From NCBI GenBank assembly GCA_008477525.1, contig SPDT01000007.1, positions 4,712,001-4,776,000 of the forward strand: DNA of 64,000 bases, in the 5' to 3' direction. The notes beneath the pieces were generated by a model. That model had not been told where the DNA came from, ran no database searches, and saw nothing but the letters and a program-made list of their open reading frames with translations. Positions 23,310-35,600 of this stretch are shown piece after piece; position 1 is the stretch's first letter, and the number at the start of each line of letters is the position of its first letter. This stretch comes from Hypomyces perniciosus (taxonomy: Eukaryota; Ascomycota; Sordariomycetes; Hypocreales; Hypocreaceae). The position numbers and the translations under genes are program-made.

Positions 23310-25407
23310 TCACGCACGGGATACAATTCCCATTTGTAGTTTAGGAGACTCACATTTCGGACGCTGCTGGTCCGGATCTTCAAATGGCGCATTCTTGCTT
23401 GCAATCTCTCGCATGCGTTCTCGAGCAAATGAAGAGGGACTCTGTCGACCCGCAGGTTCCACTGTCACCAGTTCACCATCTTCAGGCTGCGTTGGGAGCA
23501 ATCTCAAGGCCCAGGGCGTGAGTTTGCGTGGTCGAGCCCTGTTGTCTGGCACGGAGGGCCGCGGTCCTTCAACTGGACTATCTGTGGGAAGGCCTGATTC
23601 AATATCCTCGGTGATAGTCGTTCCTGTCGTCGTCGTTGCTGTTCCCTCTGTGTCCGTTTGGTTCGGAGGGGAGCTCGTCGTTTGCTTGGCTGTAGATTCT
23701 TTGCCGGGTCTGGTGGTACTTGTAGATATCATGGGTATGTCCGATGGCGTAGCCGTTACTCCAGAATTAAATAGCCGCTTCCCCCACCCCTTCATCTTAC
23801 TCTCCCCAGATTCGAGGGAAGAATAATCAAGATCCACCCTTTCTCTTAATCGCCGTAGAGCACGTTCGCGTCTGACCATTCCGTTTGTGATAGGCGGGCT
23901 GAACCCTCGAGGCAGCATGCAATGCTTGCACATAGGGCATAGGGAGCTGTTTTCACTAAGAAATTCATCGATGCATTCAGGGTGGAAAATGTGGCCGCAG
24001 GAAAGTTCCCTGATAACGGTAATTCGGTGGACAAATGGGTCAAGACAAATATGGCAGTTAGGTTGGAAATTGGTCGCCGTCGTATCGTCGCCCGTGATAT
24101 TCGATCGTTTGCTTCGAATGCTTCGAACGCTGCGTGCGCTTGGTGACATGGTGTCAGTAGTGAGATTTCGTTGTTCATGCCGGCGGCTTTTTCGAGACGA
24201 TTTAGTAGTACGAGATGCCCCGCGAGCTCCTGGGGAGGAGGGAGGAGGAGTTTCATTCAGTGATTGCGGATCTTGATTGTACGTGAAAAGCGGAAAGCTC
24301 CTAACGTGTGAGGTGGGAACCGTTAAGCGCTTGATGCCCATCGCCTCCAAATCAACTTCACCAGATTCAACTCGGCGTTTTAATGATTTCCGGCGGCGTC
24401 TTTGGACTAAATGCATTGTGAGCGATACGCTACCAATGATGAAGAGCAAGGCACCAATGACGATGAGAAAGAAGATCCAGAGAGCCGGAATATTAGTTGG
24501 ATTCTTCATGCTGAGTTCGGTCCATATTCGCACATAGTCCTTGGGGTTCGGCCCATACAGCTGTGTGATTTCATCGCCATGAGGTATTTGCTTAACGTTG
24601 CCGGAGTAAAGGCTCAACTGTGTCATCATTTTCTGGCCTTGAAGTCCAGATATGGCGAATACGGGGTATTGATTCTGCTTTTTCCACGCGCCATCGTCGT
24701 CGAGGTTCCAAACGGGGGAGTCCACGTCTTGAGGTTTGTGTGACGAGTTGTTCGGCTTGTAAAAGATGAAGGCACGGATAGGATCGGCGCGTGCTGCTGC
24801 CAGGTATGCCTGGGTACACTGTATGCTGAACCATGGTGCAATTGCGATGAGGTTATAGTTGGTGGGTGGGAGATTGGCTCGACGAGTAACGTTCTTTGGG
24901 ATGAAGTCGTACTGCTGCGCATCGCAAGGCGGCATTCGGGTAATATCGGGAACGTATAGAAGCCCTTGGATGGGGCCATTGAGGGTATCAGCATTGGTCG
25001 TCGTCAACGTAGTAATGTTGCAGAAGAGACGCTCTTCGTATGCTATCTGGCTCTATTGAGGCACATGTGTCAGTGAGGCTGTGCACGGTAGAGTCAGCAG
25101 CAGAGAACCAGAACACACCGATAAGGCAGTGATGTTTCTGATGATGGTCGTGGGCACTGTATTGGCGCCAGTCCAGACTGGATTACTAAACAGGAGCCTA
25201 GTAAATTGTCAGTATAACAGAGGCCAGAGATGTGGTGGTGAACCGCGAGGGCGACAGTGACGATGATGGTGGGCAATGCGCAGCGAGACGGCGGGCGGCG
25301 AAACGGGCGGCGAAACCCCATTGTGGGCCAATGCAGCAGGTCGATAACAATAACAGTCCAAGTGTTCGCAAGACGGAAGCGATGGAATTGAAAGACATAC
25401 ACGACAT
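23310..25407 (-). CDS. PA-TM-RING-H2 transmembrane E3 ubiquitin ligase
   Basis: Likely an endomembrane (Golgi, endosome or vacuole) ubiquitin ligase of the Goliath/PA-TM-RING type. Well-supported exons are complement(23310..25052) and complement(25119..25197), joined by a 66-nt intron (GTGTGT donor, CTGAC branch, TAG acceptor). The lumenal part resembles a protease-associated domain, with motifs RNITALS, YEERLFCNI and DPIRAFIFYK. A membrane segment follows (IPALWIFFLIVIGALLFIIG) and then a basic stop-transfer QRRRRKSLKRR. The RING-H2 has C3H2C3 ligands in CHICLDPF, LSCGHIFHPEC and CPMC. The Ser/Thr-rich tail is about 190 aa. The first exon is uncertain. A signal-peptide-like frame begins at 25407 or 25398 (VLRTLGLLLLSTCC). 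It reaches the phase needed only through a weak donor (GTTCAC, GTCGCC or GTCACT) before the TAG at 25198. A rival start at 25321 is out of phase. Confidence 0.82.
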
Positions 25408-26829
25408 TTCGAATCTCGGAGAGCGCTGTGAGACGTCAGTTGCCGGTCGCCAAGACTGGGGGTTCGTGGGAACCGTCTTGGCCGCTGCAGACGATTTGGC
25501 AGCCGGAGGACGGCGCGCCGACGTGGGAAAGTGCGCAGACGTACACATTCTTCTAAAACATATTTGACCATGAAATGGCAGGCATCATAGATGGGCCACC
25601 AGCGGCGCGACGGCGAGGAGGCAGCAGTCGAGAGATGTCGATGCAGGACGAGAGGGTGATGGTAGTAGTAGTAGTAGTGGTAGTGGTGATGAAGGTGAGT
25701 AATTTGGCGTAGGGGGGGCTGAAGTCGAGGTTCTGGAAGGACAGAGCAGGGAAGAGCCGGCGACGTCGAGAAACAATGCCAGGTACTGCTACTGCTTCGT
25801 ATAGCGCATAGGCGAAGCGGGGCGGCAGCGCGGACGTCGGGAGAATCGGAGAGACGGGGCGTTGCAGGAGGCCTTTTTTCTGTGGCTTGAAATTCGATCA
25901 GAGGACAAGCGAACGCCGTTGTTCCGTCAAAGGCGCAGAATGGACGGAACGGAGTGTGGAATCGGTGGCGCGCCCAATTGATAATCACAGTCACAGTCAC
26001 AGCACGGGAAAAGAGAGGGAGGAGTCCGGGCGGGTCCCCCAAAAGACGCTGTGTGCGCTCAGATAGGAGAGCGACGTTGAGAGGCTTGCATAGAAGCGAT
26101 GCTGCGTGCGCTGTTTCTCAAATGCACGGCAGCGCGAGTCGGACGGTCGGTTGCGAGAGGCAGCGGAATAATGAGAGACGGAGATGGATATGGAAGATGA
26201 GGTTATCAGGAGCAAGAGATCAGGGCGCAGACAGGAGAAGAAAAGAATGATGTTTGGAGTGATGTGATAGCAGAGAGCGCGACAACATACTCGTAGGCTA
26301 AAGTACCAGGTACAGGCAGGGCATTCGGTGACGACAAGGTGTTACAATTAGGAAGGGCACAGCCGAGTTCAACTGGCGCGGTACCTGTACCTTGCAACCA
26401 CATCAACGCCTGCCCAGGAAATCTGAAATATGTACAGAGTACTTCATATGTGCTTTGGAGAGCCAGACGATTGATTAATGCAGTGGTCAATCTGGTCCTT
26501 ATGGTTTAGGCTACCTACCTATTCTCCATGCATTGATAAGTGTTCCCCTTTCTATCAGTTACGATGCAATCGCAGCATGGCACGACACCTCAAGATATGC
26601 ACCTCTCATATTCCGTACAGGTACGGAGTACATACAGTGCTCCTGTGTGTGGTGCGGGCTAACTTCCGAATTAGTAAGGCGCCTCATCAAACTGAAGGGG
26701 AAGCAAGGCCGACATTGTACTTGGAACCTCTGGAGGAAACCCGGGTGTATTCACGGCATGACCGGCACACTCAACTCCGAATATGTACGCCGACATATTA
26801 ATACGTACATACATTTTCTGCATACTCTG

Positions 26830-26845
26830 TACGGAGTACTCCGTA
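26830..26845. repeat. Perfect 16-bp palindrome TACGGAGT/ACTCCGTA
   Basis: Two copies of the dispersed 9-mer in inverted orientation, overlapping by the central TA, form a perfect palindrome. The flanks also contain GTACTC-like fragments. Confidence 0.85.
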
Positions 26846-27008
26846 GAACGCTTCCATGTGATTATTATCCCAGCCTCTAAGTTGGTGCGATTCACCGGTT
26901 GCCCCCGTCATTATGGGGTTTTCTGTTCCATCAGCAGTGCTACCTCTGTATGCACATGTACAATGCAAATACTATGTATGCAGCAGGCTGCCTCATCTCG
27001 GATCCGCG

Positions 27009-27024
27009 TACTCCGTACTCCGTA
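27009..27024. repeat. Tandem pair of TACTCCGTA
   Basis: Two copies of the 9-mer overlap head to tail (27009-27017 and 27016-27024), 180 bp from the palindromic copy at 26830. Confidence 0.85.
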
Positions 27025-29728
27025 AACTACTTCGTAAAGCCGGTCTCAAGCACGAAGGAGTAAGTACCCGACCTATCAATATTATGTGTGGAGTACTAGT
27101 CCTCCGTACATAGCATTAATGCTACCTAACAAAAGGCCAAAGCCCCGCGGATTGCTGCACCAAAAGCCAAACAGGGCCCTGAGACTAACCCCAAAGGCCA
27201 CTAGCAGGTCGATAGCCAAAGCATGGTCGAGGCGCACCTGAAATTCTCCTCAACCAATGTCGTCCCCTTGTTGCGTTGTGCGGTCGATATTGCGACGGTG
27301 GAGAGCGATCGAGGCGCGTTGAGTTGAGTCGGGGAAATGCAAAAGGAACATGGTACATGACTCTGGAGAGGGAGGAGAACGGCGATAAGATGAGTTCAAC
27401 ATTCACCTAACCTGTTGGCTTGTTTTCATATCGATCAACTCGGATCATACAGACAACAAACGGAAAACAAACAGACAGACAGATGAGCAACCCCCCTCCC
27501 TGGCTTCTTTGTTGATGGATCACTATGCATGGATGGAGTTTTGCCCAGCCCGTCGAATCAGACAGCCACAGAAAAGCTTGTTCTGCCACCAAAACTCTTA
27601 GTGAGTGTTGATCACAGCTTGAAGCAGATATAGCTCTCTGGCTCACTGTCAAACTGCGTGGTCTGATCTCGCCGTCGCCGCCGCCGATGACAATCAATCA
27701 ATCAATCAAGCTCAACGCACCCAGCCGGTCATGGGTTTGCTTATTGAGGCAGAAAGGATGCTGCAGGCTTCGGACGAATTGGAAGCTGTTGCGAAATGTC
27801 GGCGATCCACTTGCTTCCTGCAGGCGTCTAGAAATTTGACGCAACGTTGTCCCTTCATCCAACCAACTCCCACATTGACACACACACATATACCCTCCAT
27901 CATATACCATTATGGTGTTCTGACTCCAGCAAGGTAAGGTAGGTACATAAGTACACAGTACTTTATACTTTCTACACTACATACTTCGGAGCTGCCCCTC
28001 CTCCACCCCACGAGCTGAAGTTACTCGCAGTATGACCACTAAGTACCTGCCAAGTACCTAGGGACATATTTCCCATCCTACCCAGTACGTATTGCGAAAG
28101 GAGACTTTATGAATCCATGTCGCCAAAAAAGGAAAGGATTCTATTACTATTACCATCGTACCTAGGTATCGACTATTCATACAGTTACCTTCTCGTACCT
28201 ACATAATAATACTCCGTACTCGTAAATAAATGCCCATAATAGTCTCCACTAACAAAGTGTGGCGATGATCCCAGTAATAGTAGGACTTCGTACTTCGTAC
28301 CCTGTACGTATACGCGGGACTGTGACTGTGACATGCTCAAATTCGTGCCGTCAGGGTACTCGTAGGGTGCGCAGCTGAACCACCATGACCACCAAGCTTG
28401 CAGTCAAACTCGGAGCATGCCGCCCAGTCGATCTGCATCTGACGGGGAAAAACTTGGCACATGTCTTTTACAGATTTCTTGTTGGTTGTCAGCTGTGTTT
28501 CTGTGGCGGGGTCTTATTACTACTTACGACAATATTAAGTATTTATGATGTATAAACGTAGCGGAAGGTAGTACTACTATTTACAAGAACATTAGATAAA
28601 CGTTCTACGAGGGCGCATAATACTCCGCCCTATTAGTCTACCCGGTGAATCTGTGGGGATACCGGCCTAGTTTAAGCCTATCAACTCTGCGAGCATCTTG
28701 AACCGTCTTTCTTGAAAAGATAATTTCCCGAGCCGTTAAGCCTTCATTGAACGACAGCACCAGAGGTTCCACACATAATACGAGTATACTCTCCCAACAG
28801 GTACTCGTACATATTAGTATATCCAAAGCCTATTCCATACATTACTAGATACATACTGAGCATAGTAAGCGTAATAAGCATAATATAGTAGCCATGATCT
28901 AAACAGGCGCATATCCTCCCCTCCATCGCTCCAACCCGTGCAACACACACCATGCAAGAAGGTATATATGTGAGTATGTTAAGATGCAATCTTAAGTGTC
29001 CCGCGCATGCCCATTTAGGCAAATTTTCCCCCGTCTCATGTAATACCAATTAGGCGTTTTGACTCATCACAAACAATACACGGATATCGGAACCCAACCG
29101 CGGTGCATCTCGGTCTCAGGCCGAAAACCCTAGACCTCCGGCAAACACGGCACCTTTAACCCATAAGACAGAAACAAATACGAGTACTACGTATCGGAGA
29201 GGGGCAGAGGAGTAGTACCAGGATGGGTCGATTAGATGGGTCGATTTCCTATAGATCAGAATATCCTGTATAGGGTAGCAACGGTATTTGCCGAGCCTGC
29301 ATATCAAGTACACCAACGGGCGACAAAGATGGACGACTCATCCTTGATGAAAGACAGCTGGCTCATGCATCTCCGAGGGCCTGGGGCATTGGTAGAAGCG
29401 ATCAGCAGCAAAAATGCTGGGTCTAGGGATTGACTCATTCGTCCCCTCGTCTCACCGGGTCGTGTTGGCACAGAGCATTCTTTCTCATAAGCGGGGCGAT
29501 TTATTGCATCATAATCAGGTATCATTCTGGGATAGCCATGACGAACGACCATCTGGCCGTTCCTCCATAAATGCAAATCAGATCATCGACCCCGATCCAG
29601 TTTCGGGAAATCGGGTCATAGCCCCAGATCCACCAACATGTTGTCCAAGCCACCTTTTCATCATCATCATCAAACTAGGGCTCATTCACGCCGCCATCCC
29701 CATGGCGTCTCATGCACAGGAGATCCTT

Positions 29729-32644
29729 CTAGTAACCCCAGCCATGTCTACCTTCACGACGCTGCCCATCCTCATCATAGTCGCCCTCGTTACGACGTTC
29801 GGACTCATCTTCTTCCTGGCCATCATCAAAACGCCTTTCCTGCCGATGTCCATATCCGCCGCCATAATTGTCTTCGTTATCTCGTCCATAACCACCGCCG
29901 TGACTGCCTTCATGGCGGCGTCCATGGCCACCATTGTTACCATCCTCGTCCTCGCCCTCATCATCGCTCTTACGGTGCCTACGATGATGCTGGTTGTGAT
30001 GGCCTTCACCATCATCGGACCTGTGGTGGCTGCGGTTGCTTCGGTTGGAGCCATTGCTGTCGCTCCTACGGTGACCATGGCTTCTACCCTCATAACCGCT
30101 TCCATGGTTATCTTCAGTGGAGCCACCATACTCGCGGCGTTCAGTGTGCTGCTCGTAGCCACCGTAGGTTGGCTGAGTCTCTGTCCTCTCCTCATAGCCA
30201 TAACCAGTTGTGTGTCGACCACCGTAGGAGTCCTCCTGCTCGTACCGTCGATATTCGGATTCACGTCCACCATCGGGATGCTGAGTTTCACTATATTCAG
30301 CTTGACCATATCGATTTCCCCGTCGGCCATACTCTGTTTCCGTTCGGGTATAAGAGCCATCTCCGCCTTCATGATAACTAACATCCCTCTCCGTTTCACC
30401 TTGGTTGAAGGCACCTCCAAGGATAGAGCCTGCAGCAGCACTGAAGAGACCGCCAGAGGGATCTTCTCCGCCTTCGTCGTCATGGCGAGTAGATGACGCC
30501 CTGTAGCCAGTGTTTTGCTCAACGAGACTCGATATGACGCCCGAAGCACTTTCAAAAATGGCAGTTGCAGCAACACTGGCGATCTTGTCCTCCATGGTCT
30601 CAGGTTCGCCGTACAGCTTTCGCATCTTCAGCTTACCGGAGCATCCGTGACCATGACCTGTATCATAGACACCCTCTTTGTGATTTTCACCATTGTAGAC
30701 ACCGTCTCGAGAGAGTTTGCGGCGATAGTCCTCACGCTGATCGTCACCCATATCGTTCCACCACTCAGTGATGGAGTTAAAAATGAGTTGTCGAGCCTCG
30801 CTCGCACCGTCATGACCCATCTCCCGCTGAGCTGGGTGATGCAGGACACCGTAGATGATGCGATTCAGTAGGCGACCAATGTCGACGGAATCGTCATCAA
30901 TAGCATCCATGATCTGCGGGACAACCCAGTGAAGCACCTTGGCGGCGGTTCGACCGGCAACTTCATTCAGGATCTGTGATAATTTTTAGTGTATGAAATT
31001 GTGGCTTCCTGCTTGTATTTTGCTTACGTTGGAGAAGTGATCCTTGGATAACATGGAGTGGGTAGGATTGGTGCAGTTATCATCATGAAAAACGATGTGC
31101 TGCTCCTTCTCGCTGCTTGCGATGACTTCCTCAGACGCTGTCTTGAGCTCGTTTTTAATCTGTTGGATAAGGGGCAAGATGAAAGGAGCAATGATAGAGA
31201 ACACAAAAACAGAAAGCTGCTCTTCCAGCTGCTCAACGATTTTGGGGAGAACGGGGATTTTCTCAAGGGCGGAAGTTATGCTCTTCATGATGTTGTCGCG
31301 GAACTGGATAACGGGCATGATCTGCTGGAAAAGGTTTCCGATGTAGACAGTGAACTCCTCGGGCTCTCTAGGGGAGACGGACATGTTCTGGAGCTGGGAG
31401 GCAGCGGCATTAGCCTGAATCTCGTCAATCTTCTGGCCCTGGTTCTTGTCCCCAAAGATGCCATCCGGAATCTTGTCAAGGAGATCCCGAAGGTGACTGG
31501 TATCGACGGTTTGACTCTGAGTAAGAGTACCCTCGAGTTCGTCAATCTCATTTTGAGTCAACTTATCAGAGACTAAGGCCGAGTCAGCAATGAAATAAAT
31601 CAGTTTCAAGTTAGTGTGAGTCTGTAATAACCTTCTCCGGTAACAGAGTGCAAAAAGTCAACCCCTCCGAAAGTACCCGTAACAATAGGGTAAACGGTAT
31701 TGTGGGCGCCTTGGAGCCGAATCTCGGTGTCACTACCGCAGTGAGGGAAGACATCTCGCTCGCCCATCTCAATGAGAGCAAGTTCACAATAGTTGCTGTG
31801 GGCGAAGAAGTCTATCGTAGCGTCGTTAGTGACCATGAAGGGTAAAACTCATATAGTACTAGTAAATGGATTGGATGTTAAAGGGGCTCACAAACCTTCT
31901 AAGCAATGGAGACCGGTTCCCATCAGCCGAAGGGCTTCATAGAGGTCGTCCTTGGTTCCTCGGTGCTTGTATTGACGAGCAAGCTCGATGCATCGGCCAA
32001 ATAAATTTCTGACATGCCCGGCAGACGTCGTGATGCCGGCTCGCTCGTTGGCAATGTAATTCTTCATTCCTGACTCTGGATCGACGGCCAGCTCGACTCT
32101 CTCATCAACAGGGCCTCTCAGACGTGGGTCGTAATCCCGCGCATCCAGATTGTCGGCATAATCCTTGGGGTTGTCGATATGATCTTCGGGGCGATAGCAG
32201 CCTAGACGTTCGGCTGTAACTTCAAACTCACCAGAGCCGTATCCGAACGTGATGAAGCCGAGAACGCAGAGAAGGAGTCGGATGGCCTCAGCCGAGACCA
32301 TCTTGACAGTTCCCACATCGATGGCCTGGGAGTAGTCGCGCAGCCAGTTACCAAAGTAGACTCGTGAAACCGTTCTCTTGTTGAACTTCTTGCCTCCTTT
32401 AATGGCCTGAGCCATGGCCAGAGACAGGAGGGCATCCTCGATGTCGCCATGTCTCCCTTCAGAGATTGTGTTAGTCTTGCAAGAGGGAGATATGATATGC
32501 CCAAGAAGTCAACGTACAGTTCTGGCCCTCGACCTTGGAAATCGACGCGATGTTGCCAGCTCCAAAAGCAGCAGCTGGTCGGGCTAAGGCGACAAGAATC
32601 ACCAGCCCCACCAAGAGGAAGCCGTGAGCTCTGAAGTCGATCAT
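29729..32644 (-). CDS. HET-C, heterokaryon incompatibility protein C
   Basis: Secreted or plasma-membrane-associated glycine-rich protein that governs vegetative (heterokaryon) incompatibility in Neurospora. The coding sequence is complement(29729..30973, 31028..31572, 31632..31811, 31896..32456, 32518..32644), 885 aa. All four introns keep phase, with donors GTACGT, GTTTGT, GTTATT and GTAAGC. The start at 32644 has ACC before the ATG and opens a signal peptide (FLLVGLVILVALARPAAA). HET-C landmarks follow in order: AFGAGNI, WRHGDIED, VYFGNWLRDYSQAIDVGT, GEFEVTAERLG, RPEDHIDNPKDYADN, MKNYIANE, GLHCLED, HSNYCELAL and VTGTFGGVDFLHSV. The last about 250 residues are a Gly/His/Arg/Glu-rich low-complexity tail (for example GGYGRDNEDNYGGGYG). 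The specificity region of N. crassa lies in the central part of exon 4; whether this copy is active in incompatibility cannot be seen. Confidence 0.93.
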
Positions 32645-35600
32645 GGTCTCGCGCTCCAAGCCTTATCTGCGGCTCCGCACGAATTGTCTGGATAGTGATG
32701 TTCTCGACACAGACCAAAGCAGGAAGCCGCTAAGCGGATATTTGAATAGTGATAACGGAGAACAGAGATGCAAAAGGAGAATAGCTGGCGGGAAGGGGAT
32801 TGTGAGGTGGGGGAGGGGAGAAGAGCAAAAGAGCTTGTAGGCGGGGCATTTACGGTACCTGTTTGAACACGGGAATCTTAGTGGTGCCACCGAATTGTCG
32901 GCTCAATCAGCTGCCAGAGGCCGCCAACTCCGGTCTTGGCCATATCTAGCCATGTCTGGGACGCCTTGTGAATGGCTAGAGCTCGCAACAGCTCCTCTGT
33001 GATGAAGTCATCCCGCAACGCCAGCGGGTTTCAGGCAGCGGGGGCCCTGACATGCTGGTTGAGCTAGCGGTTGAAGATACCTGGAGTCTGTGTGTGATTC
33101 CCATACAAAGCGCAAGTACCCCGTACTCGATACCATTTGGCGCCAGATAGGCAATTTCAGCCACGCAAGGATGCTGTTGAAACACGATTGGTGGTCGGAT
33201 AGGCGTTTGTAGTTAAGGTTGCCCCCAACTTGGTGTTTAATGCGACAACGCATCACGAGGTGCGGTGCTCGTATCACATAGTCGCACATTCTACGAAGTA
33301 CTTCGTAGGGATGGATAGTACTGAGACCTTGAAGAAAGGCAAGTGCCATGTGAGAGTGATGCTATGGGTATGTGCTTCGACATGAATGGCAGAACAGCTA
33401 TTACACTATTACATCCTTCTATCAAAGTAGTCCCAAACAAGCAGTGCCCAGCGCAACGAAAAATGAAGAATGGAAGGAGACGAGAAAATTACTGAAGTCT
33501 AGAAATAGACACATGGGACAGGTCCCGACAGATAATCTTCATTTGAACAGAATTTTAACATGGATGGCAATATTAAGCTAGATAAACCGAACGGGATCAT
33601 CTCCATGATGTCTGGATTGAAGAGGAGATTGTGGACAGTCATACATCTTGGACTACCTATCTAGTAGGAATTCGAAAACAAAGTACCGAGTATTAGCTTA
33701 ACATTTACGGAAATCAGGAAATGCGCGCCAAGCATACTCTTTGGCGCAAGACATATCTATCAATTGTTGGATAGCATGAACCTGGGGTTATATGATTGCT
33801 GAACCGAAACACCCTTTCACACAAATATATTGAGCCCATCTATTAATCTTATCGGTGCTATCCATTCAGTCCAAAATGACCGAAGTCTGGAAAACGGAAC
33901 TGTTTCTAAACTCTCGCGGTAGCGACCCGGTTCATATAAGCGGTCTCTTTCACCATGTAAATGACATTGCATTGAAATGGATATTTCAAAAGCGCCAAGC
34001 CAAAATTGAGACAACATACTGCTTATAACTGAGAAATGGCTAGTCATCTGAGTGGCGAAGTCCATTCCATTGCACTACTACCCTCTTCGGAGTCTAGTAT
34101 CTCGATATCTTGAGGATGAGGAGCAAAATGGCGACATAATATCAGGGCTACCCCTTTTATAAAATAAATTCTTGTGAATCAAGAATCTCAACGTCAATAG
34201 GTTAGACGCACGGCGATAATATTTCGTGATACTGAATTGCTGGTACTCGCGACTTTAACGGTTGGGGCGCTTGGGTAGCATCGAAGGCCGGGGTATATGA
34301 TACTACTGAACCTCTCCATCACACACGCTTTTACACAGGCGAGTTATCCTATCCCAAGAATTTGACGAGATATATGTCACTTTGCCAGATACGATCATAT
34401 GAAAATGACTTTGCCAGCCATTAGAAAGGTCACACCCGAATCGCCAACCCACCGCCCTACATATAGCCACTCTCAGGCGTAGTCTGCATCTGCATGCCTA
34501 GAGCAAGAACTGCCACAACTAACAGCAGCGAGCTGGGATCTGCCTATATGCAAGACGAGACAGGACCCCAGGAGGCTCGTATCCCCCTGTGCCGAAAAGA
34601 TAGCATATTGGGAAGTTGGGAATTTCCTCGCCAGTTTCTGGGCGGACTGGACGGATCCTTTCCGGATAGATTCTTCTACTGAATGTTCAAATTTGTTTCC
34701 ATATAGATTTTTTATAAGAAGATGAAATAATAACCAGGGGGGAACTAAACATAGTATCTATTGAACTAAAGGCTCTTTGCAACATGTTGAAGTTCGCTTT
34801 ATATCTTAAGAATATTTCTCCCGCCTATCGATATATGTTTCCTGCTCGTTTAGTTAATAGGAAAGGTCACCAAGTCGACTGATAATTCGTTGGAGAAATG
34901 ATGACCGAAGAGTCGTTGTAGGTGATGGGATGTAGTGAGATACCTGTCTATTGAGGCCTGCTTGGTTACGTGCCAAGAGAGCTTCCATAATTGATGTTCA
35001 AGACTATGAGACAAAATACGGCATACTTTCAAGACTTATCGAGGCTAATGTAATAAGCTGGCATTACAGGAGGAGCATGGGATTTTACATAACGTCTACG
35101 AAGGGTGCATAGCAGCAGAGACGCACAATAACTTTCCACAACGAAAGCAATATTAAACCCGTACTTGTTACGATGTTGTCGACAGGACGAAGCCATGGAA
35201 CGGAGAGCCTGGAAGCTACCGAGCTGTGTTACCGAACCTCTGGGCAGTGGGTTTGTATTGCACGGCTGGTAGATTGGTAACGGTGCCCTCCAGAACACCA
35301 ATGCCCTATGGTTAGATCGCTGAAGTGAATGGAACAGCCATCAAATTCCAGGGCGCTAGATGCTGCAAATGCTGTTAGAGATACAAGACCTGGAGGAGCG
35401 CTGACAGGTTGTGATGGGGTCTGGCGCACGTGTGAGGGGGCAGCATTGAAGGCGGGGTATTTGAGTGAGAGGAGAGACGAGATTCAAGAAAAAGAGGGCG
35501 ATGCCCCATGACCACTGATCTGGGAGCCCGCCAGCCAGAAATTTTGAACCACAGTGGCTACTTGCCGCTTTTAGCCCACTGAAACTTCAGTGACGGGGGA

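Larger units (their letters stand above)
25408..29728. other. Long gene-poor tract rich in TACTCCGTA motifs
   Basis: I support no gene in this 4.3 kb. The part nearest the RING gene (to about 26.2 kb) is its promoter and contains a GTA triplet repeat near 25663-25682. From 26.3 to 28.9 kb the sequence is AT-richer. It carries TACGGAGTA or TACTCCGTA at 26622, 26830, 26837, 27009, 27016 and 28210, and variants such as TACTTCGTA near 28288. A CAAT tetranucleotide repeat lies at about 27690-27708. Short frames at 27407-27697, 27698-27910 and 29236-29433 have no recognisable features. Confidence 0.5.

Noticed and set aside
25209..26042. 277-codon minus-strand frame upstream of the RING gene
   Set aside because: Pro/Arg/His-rich translation of GC-rich promoter sequence; its end does not connect in phase to the RING exons.
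27407..27937. Short frames on both strands near 27.4-27.9 kb
   Set aside because: Overlap each other, have no motif and sit in repeat-rich intergenic DNA.
29414..30496. 360-codon plus-strand hydrophobic frame
   Set aside because: Antisense to the Gly/His/Glu-rich tail of HET-C; explained by codon composition of the real gene.
34494..34682. 62-codon plus-strand frame ending GGLDGSFPDRFFY
   Set aside because: Looks mildly protein-like but is isolated in an AT-rich islet with no exon partner; kept only as part of the islet observation.
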